NCBI RefSeq assembly: GCF_040655735.1
Contig: NZ_JBFAKK010000015.1
Location: forward strand, 149,450-213,449
Source: Phytomonospora sp040655735
GTDB taxonomy: Bacteria > Actinomycetota > Actinomycetes > Mycobacteriales > Micromonosporaceae
Reading direction: 5' to 3'
Length of the DNA: 64,000 nucleotides
This document shows, piece by piece, positions 58,172-64,000 of this stretch. Every line of letters begins with the position of its first letter. Positions within the stretch are counted from its first letter, which is position 1. The notes under the pieces were generated by a model. The model saw only the letters and a list, made by a program, of their open reading frames with translations, had not been told where the DNA came from and did no database searches. A program made the translations under genes and the position numbers.

Positions 58172-59308
58172 GTGCTGCCCCGTGACGGTCGGCTCGTGCC
58201 ATACGTGGTGGTCGACGCTGCCGGTCGGGAGATTGCTCCGGTCAGCCAGTACCTCGAGGACTTGCAGCTCCGCGACGTCAGTCCACTGACGTGCCGCAGC
58301 TACGGTCATGACCTGCTGCGGTGGTTCAGGTTGCTGTGGATCGTCGATGTGGGCTGGGAACAGGCCACCGAGGCCGAGACAGCGGCGTTGGTGGGGTGGT
58401 TGCGGTCGGCACCGAACCGGCAGCGGCAGCGGAGAAGCCGGGGAGGGTTCGAGCCGGGTGCGGTGAACCCGAGGACGGGCAAGCAGCTCCTCGCGGCCGG
58501 CTATGCACCGTCGACGATCGCCCACAACCTGTCGGTGGCGCATGGGTTCTACGCGTTCCACCTCCACTTCGGACGCGGACCCGCAGTGAACCCGGTTCCG
58601 GAGAGCCGCGCCCGGCGACAGGCCCTCGCGCACCAGTCGCCCATTGAAGCCAAACGGCAGCATCGACGGGCGCGGCTGCGCCCGAAGGTTCAGGCTCGAC
58701 AGCCGAGATCGGTTCCTGACGAGCAGTGGGAGGAGTTGTTCGCCCAGATGCGCTGCAACCGGGATCGCGCGCTGCTGGCCTGCTACGTCACCTCGGGCGC
58801 CCGCGCCTCGGAGCTGCTGGGTGTCGAAGCGTCGGACGTGGACTGGGTCAAGGGCCAGATATGGGTCGTGTCCAAGGGAAGCCGGCTGCGTCAGCCGGTC
58901 CCGGTCTCGCCCGAAGCACTCGCCTGGCTGGCCGCTTACCTTGATGAAGCCGGTGTTCCCGCCCGCGGCCCGATCTGGCGAACCCGCCGCGGGACGCCGC
59001 GCCCGCTCACTTACTGGGCGGTCCGGAGGATCCTGCAACGCGCTCAGGAGTGCTTCGGCACCAATTGGACGCTGCACGACTTCCGGCACACCGCCGCGCA
59101 GCGGATGGCCAGGGATCCTGCGCTCACGCTCGTCGAGGTGCAGACGATTCTGCGCCACGCGCATATCACGACCACCGCTCTTTACACGGTGGTCGGGCTG
59201 GAGGATCTGGTGGACAAGCTCGCCGAGCACTACCAGCGCCCCGCCCAGCCCACCAGCTGGACGGCGCGCTACGACGCCGAGGACATCGCGGTGGTGTTCG
59301 GTGAGTGA
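58172..59308 (+). CDS. Tyrosine recombinase 1 (TnpA-like)
   Basis: 378 residues from GTG 58172, the first usable start after an in-frame stop at 58130; no good ribosome-binding site, so the start is uncertain. N-terminal SAM-like core-binding domain (VSQYLEDLQLRDVSPLTCRSYGHDLLRWF). The catalytic set is complete: Arg211 (SGARASELLG), Lys235, His302-x-x-Arg305 (LHDFRHTAAQRM), His329 (RHAHITTT) and Tyr338. It overlaps the next recombinase by 8 bp and should act with it. Confidence 0.9.
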   Translation: MLPRDGRLVPYVVVDAAGREIAPVSQYLEDLQLRDVSPLTCRSYGHDLLRWFRLLWIVDVGWEQATEAETAALVGWLRSAPNRQRQRRSRGGFEPGAVNPRTGKQLLAAGYAPSTIAHNLSVAHGFYAFHLHFGRGPAVNPVPESRARRQALAHQSPIEAKRQHRRARLRPKVQARQPRSVPDEQWEELFAQMRCNRDRALLACYVTSGARASELLGVEASDVDWVKGQIWVVSKGSRLRQPVPVSPEALAWLAAYLDEAGVPARGPIWRTRRGTPRPLTYWAVRRILQRAQECFGTNWTLHDFRHTAAQRMARDPALTLVEVQTILRHAHITTTALYTVVGLEDLVDKLAEHYQRPAQPTSWTARYDAEDIAVVFGE

Positions 59309-61718
59309 TCCGGCCGCTGGTCCCAGCACCAGGGCGCACACCACGTCGAACCGGATTCGCCGTCACGCGGTCGAGCCGGAGACCATCCGGTCGCTTGCAG
59401 AGCCGCCGTTCACGCGGCTCGTCCCGGCACCGCCGGCGGCATCCCGGGTGCCTCCGCGTCCGTTCGGTGAACTCGCGACGGCCCCGATCAGTGAGATTGC
59501 GGAGCTGGCCGGCAGGGCCTTCAGCACCAGTGCTTCCCGCACGTCCCACCACCGGTCGGGGATGGGCTGGCTGCTGGAGGCACTGGAGGTGCATCCGGGC
59601 GCGACATGGCAGGAGCGCTGGGAGGCGGCCGGGTGCAACAGGGACGGGAACGGCTTCAGCGTCCTGGTCGACTCCGCCGATGGAGGGCGTCACCAGCTGC
59701 GAACGGCGGCCGGGCACGCCTTCGCCATGCGCCTCATCCAGCCGTCGCTGGACGCCATGTCCGCCGTCTCGCCACCGCGGTATGCCCCGATGTTCCTCCA
59801 GGTCACCGAGGATCGGCTGCTGCGCGACTTCCGGGAACGGCTCGAGCTCCACCCGGCCTCCGACGAGTCCAAGTCGAAGGCACTGGCGAGCGTCTGCCGA
59901 GCCTTGACGGTGTTCGGGATCGACCTGCCCGGGCTGACCCCCGAAGCGGTGCTCTTCTACGCGGATCGAAAGAGGGGCTCCACGCTGGCCACGGCCTGGC
60001 CGGTGCTTCACGACATGGGCCGGTTCCCCGCCTGGGTCCCGCGCACCCTGCAGGATGCGCGGGTCCGGGGGCAACGATCGGTCGAGGAACTGGTCGAGCG
60101 TCACCAGCTGCGCGACCAGGAGATCAAGAACCTGCTGATCGACTACATTCGACGCCGGTCGGTCGAGGTCGACTACGCCACGATGGAGAACATCGTCCGC
60201 AACCTGGTCTATCACTTCTGGCGGGTCGTCGAGGACATCAACCCCGAGCAGTCCGATCTGCGGCTGGGCACCGAGATCGTCACGGAGTGGAAGCAGCGGC
60301 TCCTGGTGCGAGACGACGGCAAGGCGCGTCAACACATCGAAGGGCCGTTCCTGACCGTTCGCGCCTTCTACATCGATCTGCAGACCTGGGCGGCGGCCGA
60401 GCCGGAACGGTGGGCGCGATGGGTCGCTCCCTGCCCGATCCGCGATGCCGACCTGCGCTGGTTCAACCAGCGCCGCCGACGCCTGTCCGAGCGGATGGCC
60501 GACCGCACTCGAGAACGCCAGCCGCTGCTGCCGATCCTGTCCGAATATGTCACCACGAAGTGGTTGCGGTTGCGGGACCTGCTGGATGACGCCGGCCGAG
60601 CAACGCCCGGTGAGTACTTCGTCAGCGATGGCGTGACTTGGCAGCGAGTATCGGGTGGCCACCGACGCAACGATCCGTCCGTTGGCCCCGTTCGGGCAGT
60701 CAACGGCGCCACCGGCGAGTTGACGAACCTGACCGTCGCCGAGGACCAGGCGTTCTGGCAGTGGGCGATGGTCGAGACGCTGCGCCATGCGGGTCTTCGC
60801 CGGGAAGAACTGGTCGAGCTGACCCATCTGAGTGTCCGCCTATACCGGCGCCCCAACGGTGAGGTCGTCGCCCTCCTGGTCGTCAGCCCGTCCAAGAGTG
60901 ACCGTGAGCGGGTGATCCCGATGTCCGCCGAGCTGTTCCACGTCATCGCGCAGGTCATCCGACGACACACCCGTGTCCATGGCACCGTTCCGGTCTGCCC
61001 CCGCTACGACACACATGAACGATCCTGGGCCGAGCCGCTGCCCTACCTGTTCCAGCGCCTGCAAAGCGGTGTTCCACGCGCGATGTCGGTCTACATGGTT
61101 CGCGACATGCTCAAGAGCGCGGCCACGGAACTGATCCCGACCCACCCCCAGTTCGCCAAGATCCGGTTCGCACCGCATGACTTCCGTCGTCTGTTCGCGA
61201 CCGACCTGGTCAACAACGGCCTGCCGATCCACATCGGCGCCGCGCTGTTGGGGCACTTGGACATCCAGACCACCCGCGGCTACGTCGCCGTCTTCGACGA
61301 GGACGTCATCACCCACTACCAGCAGTTCCTCGATCACCGGCGAACCAAGCGCCCGACAACCGAGTACCGCAGTCCCTCCAGCCAGGAATGGAACGACTTC
61401 GAGGAACACTTCGACAAACGCAAGGTCGAACTCGGTTCCTGCGGACGGCCCTACGGGACACCATGCGCGCACGAGCATGCGTGCATCCGCTGTCCGATGC
61501 TGTCGATCAACCCGAGGATGCTGCCCAGGCTCGACGAGATCGAGGAGGACCTCCTGGCGCGCCGTGAACGCGCCGAGGAGGAAGGCTGGCGCGGCGAGAT
61601 CGAGGGCATCGACCAGACCCTGGTCTTCCTGCGGGCGAAGAAGACACAGTCCCGCCGCGCTCTGGCCCCGGCGATGGGAGCCCAGGTCGAGCTGGGCATG
61701 CCCCAGCGTCGAACCTGA
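59301..61718 (+). CDS. Tyrosine recombinase 2, large (TnpB-like)
   Basis: 805 residues from GTG 59301. The N-terminal 400 residues are specific to this large class. The C-terminal half is a tyrosine recombinase with Arg in HAGLRREELVELTHLSV, HDFRR, LLGHLDIQTTRGYV (His and nucleophile Tyr). A cysteine-rich end GTPCAHEHACIRCPML followed by a helical MLPRLDEIEEDLLARRERAEEEGW is typical of the partner recombinase in two-recombinase elements. A longer frame from 58644 overlaps recombinase 1 and is rejected. Confidence 0.88.
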   Translation: MSDPAAGPSTRAHTTSNRIRRHAVEPETIRSLAEPPFTRLVPAPPAASRVPPRPFGELATAPISEIAELAGRAFSTSASRTSHHRSGMGWLLEALEVHPGATWQERWEAAGCNRDGNGFSVLVDSADGGRHQLRTAAGHAFAMRLIQPSLDAMSAVSPPRYAPMFLQVTEDRLLRDFRERLELHPASDESKSKALASVCRALTVFGIDLPGLTPEAVLFYADRKRGSTLATAWPVLHDMGRFPAWVPRTLQDARVRGQRSVEELVERHQLRDQEIKNLLIDYIRRRSVEVDYATMENIVRNLVYHFWRVVEDINPEQSDLRLGTEIVTEWKQRLLVRDDGKARQHIEGPFLTVRAFYIDLQTWAAAEPERWARWVAPCPIRDADLRWFNQRRRRLSERMADRTRERQPLLPILSEYVTTKWLRLRDLLDDAGRATPGEYFVSDGVTWQRVSGGHRRNDPSVGPVRAVNGATGELTNLTVAEDQAFWQWAMVETLRHAGLRREELVELTHLSVRLYRRPNGEVVALLVVSPSKSDRERVIPMSAELFHVIAQVIRRHTRVHGTVPVCPRYDTHERSWAEPLPYLFQRLQSGVPRAMSVYMVRDMLKSAATELIPTHPQFAKIRFAPHDFRRLFATDLVNNGLPIHIGAALLGHLDIQTTRGYVAVFDEDVITHYQQFLDHRRTKRPTTEYRSPSSQEWNDFEEHFDKRKVELGSCGRPYGTPCAHEHACIRCPMLSINPRMLPRLDEIEEDLLARRERAEEEGWRGEIEGIDQTLVFLRAKKTQSRRALAPAMGAQVELGMPQRRT

Positions 61719-61726
61719 CTTGCGTC

Positions 61727-62554
61727 TCACACCTCGACCGGTTGCCGCGCAATCGGGTACTCGTCCCAGGTGCGGCCATCGAGGAGCCGCCCACCCGCCT
61801 TCGGCGTCAAGCCCCCGACTTGCTTGAAGAACAGGCGAACCTGCTGGTCAAGGCAATGATCGCGGATGTCTCGGACCCAGCCCAGGTCCAGTGGGCGGTG
61901 TCCAGGGCCAGATTCGCCGCCGACGATCGCCCAGTCGATGCCGTCCAGGTTCAAGCTCGGCAGTGGCCCCAGAAGCGGTTCGCAGGACAGGAAGCGAACT
62001 GCTGCGGTGGTCTTGCGCAGTTGGTCAGCCCGCCAGCAGTACTCGTCGGACTCGATCGACGTTCCGACCCACACGTTCGGCAATGGCCAGATGTCGGTGC
62101 CTTGGTCGGCCGCGCCACCGAGCACCGCCTTGGCATGCGACTGCGCTGCGGCGACGAAGCCGGTGTCGCCGAGCAACTTCGCGAAGCGCTTGGGCCGTTT
62201 GGTGAGGACCTGGAAGGTGTGCTGCGGACAGGCGGCCATGACCCCGAAGACCTTGGCGACGAAGTCGTCGGGGATCCGTGCATGCGCAAGGTCCGACATG
62301 GAGTTGACGAAGACCACGCGAGGCTTACGCCACCGCAGCGGCTCCTCCAGCGCACCGGGATGGACCGTGACACCGAATCCCGGTCCTGAGGTCCGGGGAT
62401 CGCCGTCTTGCTGGTACTTCTCCGATCCCATGGCCTTGAGACGCTTCGCTAGCGTGAGCGCGTAACAGTTATCGCACCCGGGCGAGATCTGGTCACAACC
62501 CGTCGTTGGGTTCCAGGTCGCCTCGGTCCATTCGATACTCGAATTGCTGCTCAC
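61727..62554 (-). CDS. DUF5131 (phage Gp37/Gp68-like) protein, intact
   Basis: 275 residues from GTG 62554. N-terminus SSIEWTEATWNPTTGC...CDNCYA with Cys20, Cys27 and Cys30 (C-x6-C-x2-C), a three-Cys cluster as in radical SAM-like proteins. Then VFVNSMSDLAHARIPDDFV, HTFQVLTKRPKR, VWVGTSIESDEYCWRAD, RFLSCEPLLGP, VGGESGPGHRPL and the end LDGRTWDEYP. The biochemical role is not established. Cargo of the element; divergent from the TIGR02391 gene with 68 bp between the starts. Confidence 0.9.
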   Translation of the reverse strand: MSSNSSIEWTEATWNPTTGCDQISPGCDNCYALTLAKRLKAMGSEKYQQDGDPRTSGPGFGVTVHPGALEEPLRWRKPRVVFVNSMSDLAHARIPDDFVAKVFGVMAACPQHTFQVLTKRPKRFAKLLGDTGFVAAAQSHAKAVLGGAADQGTDIWPLPNVWVGTSIESDEYCWRADQLRKTTAAVRFLSCEPLLGPLPSLNLDGIDWAIVGGESGPGHRPLDLGWVRDIRDHCLDQQVRLFFKQVGGLTPKAGGRLLDGRTWDEYPIARQPVEV

Positions 62555-62622
62555 GCCGCGACCACCAGATCAGACACAAGCACGTCCCACTGTCGCTCGG
62601 ACCGCCGTTCTACAGTCCACTC

Positions 62623-63333
62623 ATGAACCGGGAGTGGATGCGTCAGCGCCTTGAAGAGTTCAGCGAGCTGGTCGAACGCTACAGGCGGAGCCGTCAACCC
62701 GGTAAGGCTATTGGTGACGACGGCCTCTACCAGCAGCTCCACAGAGCCGAACCAACGATCAAGAAGATCCTGGAAGCACTCGATCCCAGCCTTGCCGAGC
62801 AACTCAACCTGAACCAGCTGGCGGGCGATACCATGGCCCGCAACCTGGCTCAACGCGGCCTGGGCATCCTCAGCGACCTGGACGAATGGGCTGCCAACCT
62901 CGCACCCGACGCGCCGACGTTCAGCGCCGATCGGTTCCACCCCTGGGTCTGGGACGCAGCGCGAAGCTTCTGGGAGAGCAACCACCACCGCAAGGCCGTC
63001 GACGTCGCAGCGAACGCCATCAACGCCCACACCCAAGCCAAGGTTGAACGCAACGACATCTTCGACGCCGACCTGATGAACCAGGTCTTCACGGAGAAGC
63101 CCAAACCCGGACAGGCCTACCTGCAACTGCCAGGCGACCAGACCGACCCAACGATCAAGAGCCGAAACCGCGCTCTGCGACCATTCGCCGAAGGCTGCTT
63201 CGCCGGCATCCGCAATCCAGCAGCCCATGAACACGGACCCGACTGGGACGAACAGACAGCCCTCGAACGCCTCGCTGCCCTGAGCCTCCTCGCCCGATGG
63301 ATCGACGAATGCGTCGTCAAACACGGAACCTGA
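62623..63333 (+). CDS. TIGR02391 (Ymh) family protein
   Basis: 236 residues from ATG 62623; the frame open from 62506 would begin inside the divergent gene. TACAGT (62611-62616) seven bases upstream is consistent with a leaderless message. About 120-236 match TIGR02391: RFHPWVWDAARSFWESNHHRKAVDVAANAINAHTQAK, DLMNQVFT, GDQTDPTIKSRNRALRPFAEGCFAGIRNPAAHEH and LAALSLLARWIDECVV. The family is frequent in defence islands and plasmids; R-N-x-x-x-H resembles HEPN-type RNase motifs (R-x4-6-H), so an RNase/toxin function is possible. Confidence 0.85.
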   Translation: MNREWMRQRLEEFSELVERYRRSRQPGKAIGDDGLYQQLHRAEPTIKKILEALDPSLAEQLNLNQLAGDTMARNLAQRGLGILSDLDEWAANLAPDAPTFSADRFHPWVWDAARSFWESNHHRKAVDVAANAINAHTQAKVERNDIFDADLMNQVFTEKPKPGQAYLQLPGDQTDPTIKSRNRALRPFAEGCFAGIRNPAAHEHGPDWDEQTALERLAALSLLARWIDECVVKHGT

Positions 63334-63357
63334 CCGATCAAGATCAGTGCAGAGAAG

Positions 63358-63948
63358 CTTGAAGAAGAAAGCCGTTCCAGCCGCCACGCACTCATCTCGC
63401 AGTGCCCGTACCCACCCGGGATCCATCGCGCGAGCGCCCGGCCCCGACTCGCCTCCTGCGATCACCCAGTCAATCCCGTGCCGCCGGGCCGCGCAGCAGT
63501 CCCCGAGGTGGACGAAGCGGGTCTTCAGCCCTTTCCCGATCGGTAGGCCCATCGGGATGACCGCCTCCTTCAAGTCGACCGGTCCCAGCAGAGGCTCACA
63601 CGACAGGAACCGCACCGCCGCCGGTGTGCGCAGCAGCCGCGGGACGCGAATGTTGGCCCAGCGCTGGTCTTCCACGCTGGTCCCCAGCCACACGTTCGCC
63701 AGCGGCCACACCGGTTCGGGTACCTCCGGCCCGCCGAGCTCGCCGACGGCGACGGTGACCAGGGCGCGGAAGGCCGAGCCGTTCAGCAGCGACTCGGCAC
63801 GGCCGGGCCGCTTGGTCAAGACCTGGAAGGTATGCCGGTTCGCCAGGTGCATCACGGCGAAGATCTCGGCGATGTACTCGGTGGGAACGCTCGCCTCGAA
63901 GACGTCGTTTCGTCGGTCTTGGCTCGGTGTGGCGGGCTGATGCAGCAC
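63358..63948 (-). pseudogene. 5' part of the split DUF5131 gene, also N-terminally damaged
   Basis: Read on the minus strand: ASVPTEYIAEIFAVM, HTFQVLTKRPGR, VWLGTSVEDQRWANIR, RFLSCEPLLGPVDL, IDWVIAGGESGPGARAMDPGW, DECVAAGTAFFFK. Coding similarity stops at FFFK (63358-63360), where the element begins; the continuation QWGEH is at 58026. Before ASVP the expected N-terminal three-Cys region is missing (the frame instead reads MLHQPATPSQDRRND), so a second disruption or truncation is present near 63905-63950. Sequence 63949-64000 shows nothing recognisable. Confidence 0.7.
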
Positions 63949-64000
63949 GGGCTGGCAGGGTGCGTGCGCGACATGATCTGTCAGTGGTGTCGCAGACGCT

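Larger units (their letters stand above)
58027..63357. mobile_element. Tn554-like tyrosine-recombinase element inserted in a DUF5131 gene
   Basis: About 5.33 kb bounded by the two halves of one DUF5131 gene. Contents: two overlapping tyrosine recombinase genes of about 380 and 800 residues (compare Tn554 TnpA and TnpB), a complete DUF5131 gene and a TIGR02391/Ymh gene. No obvious target duplication and no long terminal inverted repeats, as in Tn554; only short similar ends (CTGCAC-ATCT near 58036-58046 and, inverted, near 63338-63351). A third Tn554-type gene (tnpC/DUF6262) was not found. Confidence 0.7.

Noticed and set aside
57932..59344. 470-codon minus-strand frame across the element boundary
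   Set aside because: Antisense shadow of tyrosine recombinase 1, whose catalytic residues are all present on the plus strand.
59166..60827. 553-codon minus-strand frame
   Set aside because: Antisense shadow of recombinase 2; translation lacks any domain pattern.
58027..63357. Long direct repeats (attL/attR) or target-site duplication at the ends of the element
   Set aside because: Only a 3-base AGC is shared at the junctions; the short CTGCAC-ATCT similarity of the ends is imperfect. Not enough to call attachment sites.
1..64000. CRISPR arrays, tRNA or rRNA genes
   Set aside because: No regularly spaced repeat-spacer structure, cloverleaf or rRNA signature was seen anywhere; the repeat clusters at 6.3-7.7 kb are irregular and spacer-free.

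Overview
The window is very GC-rich and the codons almost always end in G or C. Together with leaderless promoters, an actinobacterial integration host factor (mIHF), a SCO6880-type transfer locus and two tandem DUF4192 proteins, this points to an actinomycete (a Streptosporangiales or Nocardiopsaceae-like host is my best guess, not proven). No rRNA, tRNA or housekeeping gene was seen. The content is that of a large self-transmissible plasmid or integrative conjugative element: partition ATPase, MOB relaxase, coupling protein, VirB4-type ATPase, VirB6/VirB8/VirB2-like membrane proteins, a VirB1-like cell-wall hydrolase, a DnaG-like primase, a Tad pilus locus and a DarB-like methyltransferase/helicase.

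Layout. 1-3.2 kb: two small genes, then a parA operon on the minus strand. 3.2-6.1 kb: regulatory and hypothetical genes with strong promoters. 6.1-7.75 kb: about 1.6 kb without a convincing gene, packed with GTGAAA/TTTC-type repeats and a 16-bp inverted repeat, the best candidate for a replication origin or centromere. 7.8-14.6 kb: small accessory genes (two HTH proteins, DUF932, a DUF6573-like protein, several orphans). Many are driven by one recurrent promoter (core GGGGTACTATTTAACA), and their transcripts are predicted to begin exactly with a hairpin whose loop is (A/T)CGGCAAC and whose stem covaries. 14.8-18.3 kb: mobilisation genes (RHH-like protein, relaxase, accessory proteins, DUF4913). 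18.4-29.6 kb: a long minus-strand transfer operon. 29.8-44.8 kb: a plus-strand run starting with a lysozyme/M23 hydrolase, then DUF4192 x2, a ~2140-residue methyltransferase-helicase and four further proteins built from the same two helical modules.

44.8-57.4 kb: a complete Tad-type pilus locus (prepilin peptidase, lipoprotein, secreted protein, SAF/CpaB, CpaE, TadA, TadB, TadC, Flp-like, three TadE/G-like minor pilins), a LysM/BTAD membrane protein and mIHF. 57.4-64 kb: an HTH gene and a DUF5131 gene that is split by a ~5.3-kb insertion. The insertion carries two tyrosine recombinases arranged like Tn554 tnpA/tnpB, its own DUF5131 gene and a TIGR02391/Ymh gene. The 3' end of the split gene lies at 57.9-58.0 kb and its 5' part at 63.4-63.9 kb.

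Three dispersed DNA signals tie the modules together: (i) the GGGGTACTATTTAACA promoter with its 5'-terminal hairpin in the accessory region; (ii) a CGTAGCGCC operator, tandem at 11-bp period, in front of the relaxase operon, the T4SS operon, the hydrolase operon and one orphan gene; (iii) the promoter/operator TGACTAAAACAACGTA in front of two small genes. Starts were moved from the longest frame to the codon supported by a ribosome-binding site, translational coupling or leaderless promoter spacing. All functional calls are by eye from protein motifs, without database searches.
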